DNA of 64,000 bases from Pseudomonas sp. R-28-1W-6 (GCF_009799925.1 NZ_WELK01000001.1:434001-498000); one strand, 5' to 3'; shown: positions 14,465-29,689, numbered from the stretch's first letter. Numbers and translations are program-made. The notes: generated from the letters alone by a model not told the origin.

Positions 14465-15337
14465 TCAGCGGATATGCGCCAGCACACCCTGCAACTCGTC
14501 CAGCGAGCTGTAGCGGATGACCAGCTGGCCCTTGCCCTTCTGACCATGCTTGATCTGCACCGGAGCCCCTAGCTTCTCGGCCAGGCGCTGTTCCAGGCGG
14601 TTGATGTCCGGGTCGGACTTGACCACCGCGGCGGGCTTTTCCTTGGTGTTCAGCCACTGGCGGACCAGGGCCTCGGTCTGGCGTACGGTGAGGCCGCGTG
14701 CGACAACGTGTCGCGCACCCTCGACCTGCTGTTCCAGGGGCAAACCGAGCAGGGCACGGGCATGACCCATTTCCAGGTCGCCATGGGACAGCAGGGTCTT
14801 GATCTCTTCCGGCAGGGCGATCAGGCGCAGCAGGTTGGTGATGGTCGCACGCGACTTGCCCACCGCATCGGCGACCTGCTGCTGGGTCAGCTCGAATTCC
14901 TGCTGCAGGCGCTGCAGGGCCACGGCTTCCTCAATCGGGTTGAGGTCTTCGCGCTGGATGTTCTCGATCAGCGCCATGGCGATGGCGGCCTCATCCGGCA
15001 CTTCGCGGACCATGGCCGGGATCTTCTCCAGCCCGGCCTGCTGGCTGGCACGCCAACGCCGCTCGCCGGCGATGATCTCGAAACGTCCGCCGCCGATGGG
15101 GCGCACCACGATCGGCTGCATCACGCCCTGGACCTTGATCGAATTGGCCAGTTCCTCGAGCGCGCCCGGGTCCATGTCGCGGCGCGGCTGGTACTTGCCG
15201 CGCTGGATCAGGTCCAGCGGCAGGTGCTGCAGCTCGCGGCTATCGGCTTGTACCGCCTGTTCTTCCAGGGCGGCGGCAGAGGTGCCGCCGAGCAGGGCGT
15301 CGAGCCCGCGGCCGAGTCCACGTTTCTTGATGGCCAT
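14465..15337 (-). CDS. parB: Chromosome-partitioning protein ParB
   Basis: CTPase clamp that loads at parS and spreads to organise the origin region for segregation. The 290-aa protein starts MAIKKRGLGRGLDALLGG, the motif that stimulates ParA ATPase. It has the CTP-binding boxes (QPIVVRP, AGERRWRASQQAGL, ALIENIQREDLNPIEEA), the helix-turn-helix (LTQQQVADAVGKSRATITNLLRL), and a C-terminal dimerisation domain. An ATG further upstream would add only residues from the wrong frame of parA. It lies 8 nt after parA. Two cognate parS sites lie in recF. Confidence 0.97.
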   Translation of the reverse strand: MAIKKRGLGRGLDALLGGTSAAALEEQAVQADSRELQHLPLDLIQRGKYQPRRDMDPGALEELANSIKVQGVMQPIVVRPIGGGRFEIIAGERRWRASQQAGLEKIPAMVREVPDEAAIAMALIENIQREDLNPIEEAVALQRLQQEFELTQQQVADAVGKSRATITNLLRLIALPEEIKTLLSHGDLEMGHARALLGLPLEQQVEGARHVVARGLTVRQTEALVRQWLNTKEKPAAVVKSDPDINRLEQRLAEKLGAPVQIKHGQKGKGQLVIRYSSLDELQGVLAHIR

Positions 15338-15345
15338 GGGATTCC

Positions 15346-16134
15346 TTATGCAGTAGCGGTTTTGGCGTTGCTGCGCTGGCGGCGCACCAGTTCGCCAGCC
15401 AGCGCCAGGTAGGCGATGGCGCCACGGGATTGCTTGTCGTAGACCAGCGCCGGCATGCCGAAGCTGGGCGCCTCGGCCAGGCGCACATTGCGTGGGATGA
15501 CCACGTCGTAAAGCTTGTCGCCGAAGTGTTGCTTGAGCTGCGCGCTGACATCGTTGGTCAGGCTGATGCGCGGATCGTACATGGTGCGCAGCAGGCCTTC
15601 GATCTTCAGGCTGGGGTTGAGCAGCTCGGCGATGCGCTGGATGCTGTTGACCAGGTCGCTCAGGCCTTCCAGGGCGTAGTACTCGCACTGCATGGGGATG
15701 ATCACCCCGTCGGCGGCGACCAGGGCGTTGACCGTGAGCATGGACAGCGCCGGCGGGCAATCGATGAGTATGTAATCGTAGTTCTCGCGGATCGGCGCCA
15801 GCGCATAGCGCAGGCGGCTTTCCTTCATCTTCATTTCCAGCAGGCCGACTTCGGCGGCGGTGAGGTCGCGGTTGGCCGGCAGCAGCTGGTAGCCGCCATG
15901 CTCGGAGAACTGCATGGCCTCGCCGACCGTGCTCTCGCCGATCAGCACGTCGTAGATCGAGTGTTCCAGGGTCTGCTTGTCGACGCCACTGCCCATGGTG
16001 GCGTTGCCCTGCGGGTCGAGGTCGATCAGCAGCACGCGGCGCTTGGTAGCGACCAGGGATGCCGCCAGATTGATGCAGGTGGTGGTCTTGCCGACCCCGC
16101 CTTTCTGGTTGGCGATCGCGAATACTTTAGCCAT
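15346..16134 (-). CDS. parA: Chromosome-partitioning ATPase ParA (Soj)
   Basis: Walker-type ATPase that binds DNA nonspecifically as an ATP dimer and moves ParB-parS complexes. The 262-aa protein has the deviant Walker A KGGVGKTT at residues 11-18, the RVLLIDLDPQGNAT switch segment, and Walker B (YILIDCPPALSMLT). It lacks the N-terminal helix-turn-helix of plasmid ParA proteins, so it is the chromosomal type. Order rsmG-parA-parB with short gaps indicates one operon. Confidence 0.97.
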   Translation of the reverse strand: MAKVFAIANQKGGVGKTTTCINLAASLVATKRRVLLIDLDPQGNATMGSGVDKQTLEHSIYDVLIGESTVGEAMQFSEHGGYQLLPANRDLTAAEVGLLEMKMKESRLRYALAPIRENYDYILIDCPPALSMLTVNALVAADGVIIPMQCEYYALEGLSDLVNSIQRIAELLNPSLKIEGLLRTMYDPRISLTNDVSAQLKQHFGDKLYDVVIPRNVRLAEAPSFGMPALVYDKQSRGAIAYLALAGELVRRQRSNAKTATA

Positions 16135-16147
16135 GCTGCCGTTCCCC

Positions 16148-16794
16148 CTAGACCAAGCGACGCAGTATCAACAGATGGCGCTGGCCTTGGCAACCGGGAA
16201 CCTTGAGCACGTGCGTGCTTTGCAGGCGAAAGTCCGCCGGCAGGGCCTGCAGCTCGTCGTCCGGGTGCACGCCTTTCATCGCCAGCCAGTGGGTATCGCC
16301 GTTGCCGAGGTGGCGGGTCCAGTCGGAAAAGTCCTGCAGCGAGCTGAACGCCCGCGAGCAGATGCCGCTGAACGGCTGCTCGGGACGGAACTCTTCGACC
16401 CGGCTGTGGATAACTTCCAGGTTGGCCAGCTTCAGCTCCAGCTTCACCTGGGTGAGGAAGCGGGTCTTCTTGCCGTTGGAATCAAGCAGGGTGAAGCGCC
16501 GCTCGGGGAACAGGATGGCCAGGGGAATCCCCGGCATGCCACCGCCGCTGCCGACGTCCAGCCAGTTATCGCCATGCTCGGCGACGAAGGGCACCACGCT
16601 GAGGCTGTCGAGCAGATGGCGCGAGACCATCTCGTCCGGGTTGCGCACGGCGGTCAGGTTGTAGGCCTTGTTCCACTTGATCAGCAGCGCCAGGTAGGCC
16701 AGCAGCTGTTCCTGCTGCTGGGCGGACAGTTCGACGCCAAGCATCTGCGCGCCTTGCGCGAGTTCTTCGGCATGGCGTTGGGTGACGGCAGACA

Positions 16795-16795
<1 letters not shown>
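16148..16795 (-). CDS. rsmG: 16S rRNA (guanine527-N7)-methyltransferase
   Basis: SAM-dependent methyltransferase for G527 of 16S rRNA; loss gives low-level streptomycin resistance in other bacteria. The 215-aa protein has the Rossmann SAM motif [15 protein letters not shown] and the family segments [15 protein letters not shown] and [10 protein letters not shown]. Its start overlaps the mnmG stop by one base (TGATG), which implies translational coupling. A perfect DnaA 9-mer lies inside the gene at 16405-16413. Confidence 0.96.
16405..16413 (-). promoter_or_regulatory. Perfect DnaA box inside rsmG
   Basis: TTATCCACA on the minus strand. It lies in coding sequence about 2.5 kb from the nearest origin-like region. 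Confidence 0.5.
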
Positions 16796-18690
<1,895 letters not shown>

Positions 18691-19152
18691 GCACCTCGTG
18701 CCTGTTGAAAAGGGGGAAAAGAGAAGGGGCGCAAGTATAGGGACTTAGCCGGAGTGAATGAAGCCTTCTGCACAAAAAATAGCCAGTCGGTAAGGCTTCA
18801 GGTTTATAGAGAATAAAAGAATGAATTTTTATAAAGCCTTATTTTTATGTTTATGTATGGTGAAGGCCATTTCTGTGGATAAAGCGCTACAGCCCATTGC
18901 TGGCAAGCTGTACAGCGGATGATAACCCTGTGCTGATCCTGGCACTTTCCACTGGGCAAGCTGCCCACTAGCTGTGGATGGAATGGCCAGTTATACACAG
19001 CGGGTTTTATCTTCAGCTTTCAAACCCAGTTATGGACTGGGCTTAGGCCGGGTTTTCCACAGGGCTTAGGTTCGCCTTTGCGGCTCATTGGATAACTGCC
19101 GGGCAGTGGCGATCCGCCTTGGGCCAGGCAGGCGGATGCGGCGTAAGCGGGT
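18691..19152. other. Second origin-like, DnaA-box-rich intergenic region (mnmG-mnmE)
   Basis: A 462-bp region without a credible gene. An AT-rich tract (about 18800-18860) is followed by perfect DnaA boxes at 18874-18882 (minus strand) and 18991-18999 (TTATACACA), a one-mismatch box at 19053-19061 (TTTTCCACA), and degraded boxes near 19007 and 19030. The block at 18981-19002 matches 23344-23365 of oriC at 20 of 22 positions, and box spacing is nearly identical in the two regions. It may be a second origin element, a DnaA titration site, or a relic. Confidence 0.75.
18734..18762 (-). promoter_or_regulatory. Predicted promoter of mnmG
   Basis: On the minus strand TTCATT (18757-18762) and TATACT (18734-18739) have a 17-bp spacer. 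The -10 is strong and the -35 weak. Transcription would start about 35-40 nt before the mnmG ATG. Confidence 0.5.
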
Positions 19153-20520
19153 TTATTTGCCGATGCAGAAGCTGGAGAAGATGCGCCCGAGCAGGTCGTC
19201 GGAGCTGAAGGCACCGGTGATCTCGCCTAGGGCTTGCTGGGCCTGACGCAGATCCTCGGCCAGCAGCTCGCCGGCCCCGGCCAGGGTCAGCTGGGCACGG
19301 CCGTGCTCGAGGTGGCCGGAGGCCTGGCGCAGGGCTTCCAGGTGGCGGCGGCGGGCGCTGAAGCTGTTCTCGGTGGTCTGCTGGTAGCCCATGCAGGCCT
19401 TGAGGTGTTCACGCAGCAGATCCAGACCGTCGTTGGACTTGGCCGACAGGCTGAGGGTGACATGGCCATCCGCGCAGGTATCCAGCGCCACGGCCTCGCC
19501 CGACAGGTCGGCCTTGTTGCGGATCAGGGTGACCCGTGCCGGATCGGGGCGCTGGTCGAGGAATTCCGGCCACAGGGCGAAGGGATCGGCGGCTTCCGGC
19601 GCAGTCGAGTCGACCACTAGCAGCACCCGGTCGGCCTCGCCGATGGCCTTCAGCGCCCGCTCCACGCCGATCTTCTCGACCTGGTCGTCGGTGTCGCGCA
19701 GGCCGGCGGTATCCACCACGTGCAGCGGCATGCCATCGATGTGGATATGTTCGCGCAGCACGTCGCGGGTGGTCCCGGCGATCTCGGTGACGATGGCCGC
19801 CTCGCGTCCGGCCAGGGCGTTGAGCAGGCTGGACTTGCCGGCGTTGGGCCGGCCGGCGATGACCACGGTCATGCCGTCGCGCAGCAGGGCGCCTTGCCCG
19901 GCTTCGCGCAGCACTGTGGATAAGTTGTCGCGCACGCCATCCAGCAGGCCGAGCACATGGCCGTCGGCGAGGAAGTCGATCTCTTCCTCGGGAAAATCGA
20001 TCGCCGCCTCCACGTAGATGCGCAGCTCGATCAGCTTCTCGGTCAGGCCGTGCACCCGGCGGGAGAACTCGCCCTGCAGGGAGCGCAGGGCATTGCGTGC
20101 GGCCTGGGCCGAGCTGGCTTCGATCAGGTCGGCGATGGCCTCGGCCTGGGCTAGGTCGAGCTTGTCGTTGAGGAAGGCGCGCTCGCTGAACTCGCCGGGC
20201 CGTGCCTGGCGGGCGCCGAGCTGCAGGCAGCGCTGCAGGAGCATGTCGAGCACTACCGGGCCGCCGTGGCCCTGCAGTTCCAGCACGTCTTCGCCGGTGA
20301 AGGAGTGCGGGCCGGGGAAGAACAGCTGCAGGCCCTGGTCGATCACCTCGCCTTGGTGGTCGTGCCAGGGCCCGTAGTGGGCATGCCTTGGCTTGGCTTC
20401 GAGGCCGCTCAGGGTGATGCCGATGGCCCGCGCCCGTGGCCCGGAGACCCGCACGATGCCGACTCCGCCACGACCCTGGGCAGTGGCGACGGCGACGATG
20501 GTTTCACGGGCGGCGTTCAT
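19153..20520 (-). CDS. mnmE: tRNA modification GTPase MnmE (TrmE)
   Basis: GTPase that works with MnmG in wobble-uridine modification. The 455-aa protein starts [21 protein letters not shown], the folate-binding N-terminal domain. The central G domain has [14 protein letters not shown] (G1), TTRD (G2), DTAGLRDT (G3) and NKADL (G4). It ends with the essential C-terminal motif FCIGK. A longer upstream start would add 15 unconserved residues. One perfect DnaA box lies inside the gene. Confidence 0.97.
   Translation of the reverse strand: MNAARETIVAVATAQGRGGVGIVRVSGPRARAIGITLSGLEAKPRHAHYGPWHDHQGEVIDQGLQLFFPGPHSFTGEDVLELQGHGGPVVLDMLLQRCLQLGARQARPGEFSERAFLNDKLDLAQAEAIADLIEASSAQAARNALRSLQGEFSRRVHGLTEKLIELRIYVEAAIDFPEEEIDFLADGHVLGLLDGVRDNLSTVLREAGQGALLRDGMTVVIAGRPNAGKSSLLNALAGREAAIVTEIAGTTRDVLREHIHIDGMPLHVVDTAGLRDTDDQVEKIGVERALKAIGEADRVLLVVDSTAPEAADPFALWPEFLDQRPDPARVTLIRNKADLSGEAVALDTCADGHVTLSLSAKSNDGLDLLREHLKACMGYQQTTENSFSARRRHLEALRQASGHLEHGRAQLTLAGAGELLAEDLRQAQQALGEITGAFSSDDLLGRIFSSFCIGK
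19915..19923 (-). promoter_or_regulatory. Perfect DnaA box inside mnmE
   Basis: TTATCCACA on the minus strand, in coding sequence between the two origin-like regions. Confidence 0.5.
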
Positions 20521-20555
20521 GATTGGCTCTCTCGGCAGTAAATGACAGATAGCAA

Positions 20556-20576
20556 AACGCCCCACGAGGGGGCGTT
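20556..20576 (-). terminator. Terminator after yidC
   Basis: A perfect 8-bp stem AACGCCCC/GGGGCGTT has a 5-nt loop, followed on the minus strand by TTTTG. The U-run is short, so read-through into mnmE is possible. Confidence 0.6.
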
Positions 20577-20596
20577 CAGTGCAGCGGCGAGAACGG

Positions 20597-22270
20597 TCAG
20601 GCTTTCGCCGTAGCCGCCTCGATCTTGCGGGTAATGTACCACTGCTGGGCGATGGACAGGACGTTGTTGACCACCCAGTACAGCACCAGACCCGCCGGGA
20701 ACCAGAGGAAGAAGAAGGTGAAGATGATCGGCATCAGCTTCATCACCTTGGCCTGCATGGGGTCCGGCGGCGTCGGGTTGAGCTGCTGCTGGATGAACAT
20801 GGTGGCGCCCATGATGATCGGCAGGAGGAAGAACGGATCCTTGATCGACAGGTCGGTGATCCACAGCAGCCACGGGGCCTGGCGCATTTCCACGCTTTCC
20901 AGGAGGGTCCAGTAGAGGGCCAGGAATACCGGCATCTGCACCAGGATCGGCAGGCAGCCACCGAGCGGGTTGATCTTCTCCTTCTTGTACAGCTCCATCA
21001 TCGCCTGGGACATCTTCTGGCGATCGTCGCCAAACTGTTCCTTCAGCGCGGCCAGCTTCGGCGATACCGCACGCATGCGCGCCATCGACTTGTAGCTGGC
21101 GGCGGACAGCGGGAAGAACGCCAGTTTGATGATGATGGTCAGGACGATGATCGACCAGCCCCAGTTACCCAGGATGCTGTGGATATGTTCCAGCAGCCAG
21201 AAGATCGGCTGGGCGAGGAACCACAGGATGCCGTAGTCGACGGTCAGCTCCAGGCCCGGGGACAGCTCGCCCAGGTGCTTCTGGATCTTCGGGCCGGCGT
21301 ACAGGGTGGCGCTGGTTTCGGCCTGGGCACCGGCGGCGACGCTGAGGGTCGGCCCGGTGAAGCCGATGATGTAGTTGCCCTGGCTGTCCTTGCGGGTCTG
21401 CACCACGTTGCTGGAGTCCTTGGCCGGAATCCAGGCGGTGACGAAGTAGTGCTGCAGCCAGGCGACCCAGCCACCCTGCACGGTTTCCTTGTCGGCCTGC
21501 TTGTCGATGTCGCTCATCGACACTTTCTTGTACGGCTCCTCGCTGGTCCACATGGCGGCGCCCAGGTAGGTCGCGGTGCCGGTGGCAGTGGTCGAGGACG
21601 GATCACCGCTGCTGTCGCGCTTGAGCTGGGCAAACATGTTGCCGCTCCAGGCCTGGGCCGACTGGTTGTCGATCCGGTAGGCCACGCTCAGCTCGTACTG
21701 GCCGCGCTTGAAGCTGAAACGCTTGATGTAGTTGACTCCGGCTTCGCTGTAGTTCAGCTCGACCACCAGTTCGTCCTGGCCCTCGGCCAGTTGGTACTGC
21801 TGCTGGGCGCTGCTCCACAGGGCGCGGCCACTGCTCTTGTCCGGCGCGTTGCTGCCGATCAGGCCGCTCTGTGCCAGGTACAGGCGCTCGCCACCGTTGT
21901 CGAACAGCTGGAACGGAATCTCCGGATGATCCTGACGACGCGGGTAGGCCGGCAGGGTCAGCTGCACGATGTCACCACCGCGCGGGTCGATGGCCAGGTC
22001 GAGAACGTCGGTCTTCACCCGGATCAGCTGATCGCTGGTGGCCGCCACCGGGCTTTCCGGTTGCTGCTGCTCGGCATTGGCCGACGGAATGTCGTCGTGG
22101 TTGCTGGCGGCGGCCGGCGTATCCGGCAGAGCAGGCGTGCTGCCGTTGCTGGCGACGGCGGCACTCTGGGTCGGCAGAGCAGCCTGGCCGTAGTCCTGGT
22201 TCCACTGCAGAACCATCAGATAGGACACGACTGCCAGGGCGACGAGCAGGATCGAGCGTTGGATATCCAT
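20597..22270 (-). CDS. yidC: Membrane protein insertase YidC
   Basis: Inserts and folds inner-membrane proteins, alone or with SecYEG. The 557-aa protein has an N-terminal membrane anchor ([23 protein letters not shown]), a large periplasmic beta domain (about 55-340), then the conserved five-helix core with [38 protein letters not shown] and [20 protein letters not shown]. The C-terminus is basic. It is the last gene of rpmH-rnpA-yidD-yidC; yidD ends 3 nt upstream. Confidence 0.98.
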   Translation of the reverse strand: MDIQRSILLVALAVVSYLMVLQWNQDYGQAALPTQSAAVASNGSTPALPDTPAAASNHDDIPSANAEQQQPESPVAATSDQLIRVKTDVLDLAIDPRGGDIVQLTLPAYPRRQDHPEIPFQLFDNGGERLYLAQSGLIGSNAPDKSSGRALWSSAQQQYQLAEGQDELVVELNYSEAGVNYIKRFSFKRGQYELSVAYRIDNQSAQAWSGNMFAQLKRDSSGDPSSTTATGTATYLGAAMWTSEEPYKKVSMSDIDKQADKETVQGGWVAWLQHYFVTAWIPAKDSSNVVQTRKDSQGNYIIGFTGPTLSVAAGAQAETSATLYAGPKIQKHLGELSPGLELTVDYGILWFLAQPIFWLLEHIHSILGNWGWSIIVLTIIIKLAFFPLSAASYKSMARMRAVSPKLAALKEQFGDDRQKMSQAMMELYKKEKINPLGGCLPILVQMPVFLALYWTLLESVEMRQAPWLLWITDLSIKDPFFLLPIIMGATMFIQQQLNPTPPDPMQAKVMKLMPIIFTFFFLWFPAGLVLYWVVNNVLSIAQQWYITRKIEAATAKA

Positions 22271-22273
22271 GGA

Positions 22274-22510
22274 TTACTCGGTCATCGAAGGGGAAGAAGG
22301 GGGCGGAACCGGGTCGTAACCACCGGGGTTCCAGGGATGACAGCGACTCAGGCGGCGAATGCCGAGCCAGCTACCCCGCAGGACGCCATGCAGTTCGATG
22401 GCTTCCTGGGTGTAGCAGGAACAGCTGGGATGGAAGCGGCAGTGACTGGCCATCAAAGGGCTGATGGCGTAGCGGTAAAACTGGATCGGAAGGATAGCCA
22501 GTTTACGCAT
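22274..22510 (-). CDS. yidD: Membrane protein insertion efficiency factor YidD
   Basis: Small 78-aa protein with the YidD signature: an amphipathic N-terminus ([20 protein letters not shown]), the cysteine-rich centre [19 protein letters not shown], and [18 protein letters not shown]. Members assist YidC-dependent insertion. The start overlaps the end of rnpA by 8 nt and the stop is 3 nt from yidC, so translation is probably coupled across all three. Confidence 0.95.
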   Translation of the reverse strand: MRKLAILPIQFYRYAISPLMASHCRFHPSCSCYTQEAIELHGVLRGSWLGIRRLSRCHPWNPGGYDPVPPPSSPSMTE

Positions 22511-22907
22511 GGGGACTGTCGCTCACCCCTGGTCCGAGTTCGGGTTCAGGGCTAGGTCGCTGGCGGGCCAGGCGTTTCCAGAGCTTGCTGAACTGCTGAT
22601 GCAGCTCCACGTTGTCCAGATCGCCAAGGCCCTTGCGTGCCACCACGACAATGTCCAGACCGCCCAATAATTCCTGGTGGTGCCGGAACGAATCCCGGAT
22701 CAGGCGTTTCAGGCGGTTACGCTCGACGGAAAGCTTGACGCTTTTCTTGCCGATCACCAAACCCAGGCGGGGATGGTTCAGATCGTTGCTGCGAGCGAGG
22801 AGCAGGACGTTTTTGCCAGGAGCCTTGCCGCTGGGTGAGTCGAAGACTGTCTTGAATTGCCGAGGAGTAAGCAGACGCTTTTCCCGGCTGAAGTCCTGAC
22901 TCACCAC
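22503..22907 (-). CDS. rnpA: Ribonuclease P protein component
   Basis: Protein subunit of the RNA enzyme that removes tRNA 5' leaders. The 134-aa basic protein has the family RNR signature ([21 protein letters not shown]-like, RNR near residue 63) and [11 protein letters not shown]. The C-terminal tail (about 110-134, [17 protein letters not shown]) is an unconserved extension. It lies 13 nt after rpmH and overlaps yidD. Confidence 0.97.
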   Translation of the reverse strand: MVSQDFSREKRLLTPRQFKTVFDSPSGKAPGKNVLLLARSNDLNHPRLGLVIGKKSVKLSVERNRLKRLIRDSFRHHQELLGGLDIVVVARKGLGDLDNVELHQQFSKLWKRLARQRPSPEPELGPGVSDSPHA

Positions 22908-22920
22908 CCGTTCCGGTTTA

Positions 22921-23055
22921 TCAGACGGTCAGGCGCTTGCGGCCCTTGGCGCGACGACGCGACAGGACGGCACGACCGTTCTTGGTGGCCATGCGTGCGC
23001 GGAAACCGTGGGTACGAGCGCGCTTGATAGTGCTGGGTTGGAAAGTGCGTTTCAT
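22921..23055 (-). CDS. rpmH: 50S ribosomal protein L34
   Basis: A 44-aa very basic protein: [18 protein letters not shown], then [20 protein letters not shown], then RKRLTV. This is the complete and highly conserved L34 sequence. It is the first gene of the rpmH-rnpA-yidD-yidC operon, divergent from dnaA across oriC, and downstream of a near-consensus promoter. Confidence 0.98.
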   Translation of the reverse strand: MKRTFQPSTIKRARTHGFRARMATKNGRAVLSRRRAKGRKRLTV

Positions 23056-23114
23056 GGTGCTTACCTGGGTGGTCCACTACGGGCCGGAATGGCCCCCGTT
23101 TAAAGAGACCGGCG

Positions 23115-23143
23115 ATTCTAGTGAAAGCGCGGCCCCAGGTCAA
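23115..23143 (-). promoter_or_regulatory. Promoter of rpmH-rnpA-yidD-yidC
   Basis: On the minus strand TTGACC (23138-23143) and TAGAAT (23115-23120) are separated by exactly 17 bp, close to the sigma-70 consensus. The predicted transcription start is about 50 nt before rpmH. Confidence 0.7.
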
Positions 23144-23502
23144 TTTCCATCCAGGCTTCTGAGCATAAAGAAGATAAAAGGAAAGAAATTCTTAAAAGAC
23201 TTGTAGTGCTTATAAAGCTTTAAGCAACCGCTTTTCTGTGGACAACTCGTTGCAGGCCATGGTCTACGGGGCTTACCGCCGGGCAAAAGGCTGTCGGTAA
23301 CCGGTGCTGTGCCTGTGCCGGGGATGGGGATTGCCTGTGCAGCGAATGGCCAGTTACCCACAGCGAGGTTATCCAGAGGTTTTAGCCCCGTCTTATCCAC
23401 CAGGCTTATGGGTGCTTTATCCACAACCTTTAGCGGTACATTGCGTTACCCCTGGAAACAGCAATAAATCCTTGATTTTGCTGGCTTGAAAGGCGTTTTA
23501 CA

Positions 23503-23533
23503 TGTGGATAACTCGTGTCTCGGCGGCTACAAT
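23503..23533 (+). promoter_or_regulatory. Predicted dnaA promoter overlapped by a DnaA box
   Basis: TACAAT (23528-23533) is a plausible -10. The -35 position falls on the perfect DnaA box at 23503-23511, so DnaA bound there would block its own promoter. Confidence 0.45.
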
Positions 23534-23580
23534 GCGGACTGTTTTTTGCCTCGCCGATCGTAGCGACCTAGGGGATTTCC

Positions 23581-25020
23581 GTGTCCGTTGAACTTTGGCA
23601 GCAGTGTGTTGAGCTGCTTCGCGACGAATTGCCTGCCCAGCAATTCAACACCTGGATCCGCCCACTGCAGGTGGAAGCCGAAGGTGATGAACTGCGCGTC
23701 TACGCCCCCAACCGTTTCGTGCTCGACTGGGTCAACGAAAAATACCTGGTGCGCCTGCTGGAGCTGCTGGCCGAACGGGCCAACGGCCTGGCGCCTGCCC
23801 TGTCGATGCTGATCGGTAGCAAGCGCAGTGCGGCGGCGCGTGTTGCCCCCCAGGCCGCCCCGGCTCCCTCTATTAGTAGCCAGGTGCCCGTTGCGACTCC
23901 CGTGCCGGATGCCCCGGTCAGTGAGCCGGTCTCGCCTCAACCGGTCGCCGCGCCGCGCCCGACCGAGCGCTCGGTTCAGGTCGAGGGTGCGTTGAAGCAC
24001 ACCAGCTACCTCAACCGCACTTTCACCTTCGAGAACTTCGTCGAGGGCAAGTCCAACCAGATGGCCCGCGCGGCGGCCTGGCAGGTGGCGGACAACCTCA
24101 AGCACGGTTACAACCCGCTGTTCCTGTATGGCGGCGTCGGCCTGGGCAAGACCCACCTGATGCACGCCGTGGGTAATCACCTGCTGAAGAAGAATCCGAA
24201 TGCCAAGGTGGTCTACCTGCATTCCGAGCGCTTCGTCGCCGACATGGTCAAGGCGTTGCAGCTCAACGCGATCAACGAGTTCAAGCGCTTCTACCGTTCG
24301 GTCGACGCGCTGCTGATCGACGATATCCAGTTCTTCGCCAAGAAGGAGCGCTCCCAGGAGGAGTTCTTCCACACCTTCAACGCCCTGCTTGAAGGTGGCC
24401 AGCAGGTCATCCTCACCAGCGACCGTTATCCGAAGGAAATCGAAGGCCTGGAAGAACGTCTGAAGTCGCGCTTCGGCTGGGGCCTGACCGTGGCGGTGGA
24501 GCCGCCGGAACTGGAAACCCGTGTGGCCATCCTGATGAAGAAGGCCGAGCAGACCAAGGTCGACCTGCCGCATGACGCGGCCTTCTTCATCGCCCAGCGC
24601 ATCCGCTCCAACGTGCGTGAGCTGGAAGGCGCGCTGAAACGGGTGATCGCCCACTCGCACTTCACCAACCAGCCGATCACCATCGAGCTGATCCGCGAGT
24701 CGCTGAAGGATCTGCTGGCCCTGCAGGACAAGCTGGTCAGCGTCGACAATATCCAGCGCACCGTGGCCGAGTACTACAAGATCAAGATTTCCGATCTGCT
24801 GTCCAAGCGCCGCTCGCGTTCGGTCGCCCGCCCGCGCCAGGTGGCCATGGCCTTGTCGAAAGAATTGACCAACCACAGCCTGCCGGAAATCGGCGATGCA
24901 TTTGGCGGAAGAGACCACACCACAGTTCTGCACGCCTGTCGTAAGATTGCCGAACTGCGGGAATCCGACGCGGATATCCGCGAGGACTACAAGAACCTGC
25001 TGCGCACCCTGACTACCTGA
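23581..25020 (+). CDS. dnaA: Chromosomal replication initiator protein DnaA
   Basis: AAA+ initiator that binds the 9-mer boxes at oriC and melts the adjacent AT-rich DNA. The 479-aa protein has domain I ([29 protein letters not shown]), a Pro/Ala-rich linker (about 83-140), Walker [11 protein letters not shown], Walker [10 protein letters not shown], and the domain IV DNA-binding signature [15 protein letters not shown]. Translation starts at GTG with GGGGA upstream. It is the first gene of dnaA-dnaN-recF-gyrB. Confidence 0.98.
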   Translation: MSVELWQQCVELLRDELPAQQFNTWIRPLQVEAEGDELRVYAPNRFVLDWVNEKYLVRLLELLAERANGLAPALSMLIGSKRSAAARVAPQAAPAPSISSQVPVATPVPDAPVSEPVSPQPVAAPRPTERSVQVEGALKHTSYLNRTFTFENFVEGKSNQMARAAAWQVADNLKHGYNPLFLYGGVGLGKTHLMHAVGNHLLKKNPNAKVVYLHSERFVADMVKALQLNAINEFKRFYRSVDALLIDDIQFFAKKERSQEEFFHTFNALLEGGQQVILTSDRYPKEIEGLEERLKSRFGWGLTVAVEPPELETRVAILMKKAEQTKVDLPHDAAFFIAQRIRSNVRELEGALKRVIAHSHFTNQPITIELIRESLKDLLALQDKLVSVDNIQRTVAEYYKIKISDLLSKRRSRSVARPRQVAMALSKELTNHSLPEIGDAFGGRDHTTVLHACRKIAELRESDADIREDYKNLLRTLTT

Positions 25021-25051
25021 CACGCAGCCTCATTAGGCAAGGGACTAGACC

Positions 25052-26155
25052 ATGCATTTCACCATTCAACGCGAAGCCCTGTTGAAACCCCTGCAACTGG
25101 TCGCCGGCGTCGTCGAACGCCGCCAGACCTTGCCGGTACTCTCCAATGTGCTGCTGGTGGTCGAAGGCCAACAGCTGTCGTTGACCGGTACCGACCTGGA
25201 AGTCGAACTGGTTGGCCGCGTGACCCTGGAAGACAGCGCCGAGCCGGGTGAGATCACCGTACCGGCACGCAAGCTGATGGACATCTGCAAGAGCCTGCCG
25301 AACGACGCGCTGATCGATATCCGCGTCGACGAGCAGAAGCTGGTGGTCAAGGCCGGGCGCAGCCGTTTCACCCTGTCGACCCTGCCGGCCAACGACTTCC
25401 CCACCGTGGAAGAAGGCCCGGGTTCGCTGACCTTCTCGCTGATCCAGAGCAAGCTGCGCCGTCTGATCGAGCGCACCAGTTTCGCCATGGCCCAGCAGGA
25501 CGTGCGCTACTACCTCAACGGGATGCTGATCGAAGTGCAGACCGGTGTGCTGCGCGCCGTCGCCACCGATGGTCACCGTCTGGCCATGTGCGCCATGGAA
25601 GCGGCCATCGAGAACACCGAGAAGCACCAGGTCATCGTGCCGCGCAAAGGCATCCTCGAACTGGCCCGCCTGCTCACCGAGCAGGATGGCGAAGTCGCCA
25701 TCGTCCTCGGCCAGCACCATATCCGCGCCACCACCGGCGAGTTCACCTTCACCTCGAAACTGGTCGACGGCAAGTTCCCGGATTACGAGCGTGTGCTGCC
25801 GCGCGGTGGCGACAAGCTGGTGGTCGGTGATCGTCAGGCCCTGCGTGAAGCCTTCAGCCGTACCTCGATTCTGTCCAACGAGAAGTACCGCGGCATCCGT
25901 CTGCAGCTGGCCAGCGGTCAGCTGAAGATCCAGGCGAACAACCCGGAGCAGGAAGAAGCGGAAGAAGAAGTGGCAGTCGACTACAACGGCGGCTCGCTGG
26001 AGATCGGTTTCAACGTCAGCTACCTGCTCGACGTACTGGGCGTGATGACCACCGAGCAGGTGCGTCTGATCCTCTCCGATGCCAACAGCAGTGCCCTGGT
26101 GCAGGAAGCCGGTAACGACGACTCGTCCTACGTTGTCATGCCGATGCGCCTGTAA
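25052..26155 (+). CDS. dnaN: DNA polymerase III subunit beta (sliding clamp)
   Basis: Ring-shaped processivity clamp. The 367-aa protein has three repeated clamp domains. It begins MHFTIQREALLKPLQLVAGVVERRQTLPVLSNVLL and ends with the family C-terminus YVVMPMRL, whose last residues line the peptide-binding pocket for polymerases and partners. It lies 31 nt after dnaA and 7 nt before recF, so cotranscription is likely. Confidence 0.98.
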   Translation: MHFTIQREALLKPLQLVAGVVERRQTLPVLSNVLLVVEGQQLSLTGTDLEVELVGRVTLEDSAEPGEITVPARKLMDICKSLPNDALIDIRVDEQKLVVKAGRSRFTLSTLPANDFPTVEEGPGSLTFSLIQSKLRRLIERTSFAMAQQDVRYYLNGMLIEVQTGVLRAVATDGHRLAMCAMEAAIENTEKHQVIVPRKGILELARLLTEQDGEVAIVLGQHHIRATTGEFTFTSKLVDGKFPDYERVLPRGGDKLVVGDRQALREAFSRTSILSNEKYRGIRLQLASGQLKIQANNPEQEEAEEEVAVDYNGGSLEIGFNVSYLLDVLGVMTTEQVRLILSDANSSALVQEAGNDDSSYVVMPMRL

Positions 26156-26162
26156 CGCCTGA

Positions 26163-29689
<3,527 letters not shown>

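Larger units (their letters stand above)
23056..23580. other. oriC: oriC: chromosomal replication origin between rpmH and dnaA
   Basis: A 525-bp region without a gene. An AT-rich tract (about 23159-23225) is the likely unwinding element. DnaA boxes follow at 23237-23245 (minus, TTGTCCACA), 23354-23362 (TTACCCACA), 23369-23377 (TTATCCAGA), 23393-23401 (TTATCCACC), 23417-23425 (perfect TTATCCACA) and 23503-23511 (perfect, minus strand, in the dnaA promoter). The rpmH-dnaA interval is the known origin position in Pseudomonas. Many boxes are imperfect, which fits graded DnaA affinity. Confidence 0.9.

Noticed and set aside
15338-15760. ParB frame continues upstream of the chosen start
   Set aside because: The extra 141 residues are Arg/Pro/Ala-rich out-of-frame translation of parA. 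The conserved start MAIKKRGLGRG and the 8-nt gap to parA mark the true beginning.
18804-19214. Two short frames in the mnmG-mnmE gap
   Set aside because: They cover AT-rich and DnaA-box DNA, have no plausible ribosome sites, and have unlikely compositions.
20556-20576. Hairpin after yidC as a possible regulatory RNA
   Set aside because: It is a single stem with a short T-run at a gene end, which fits a terminator.
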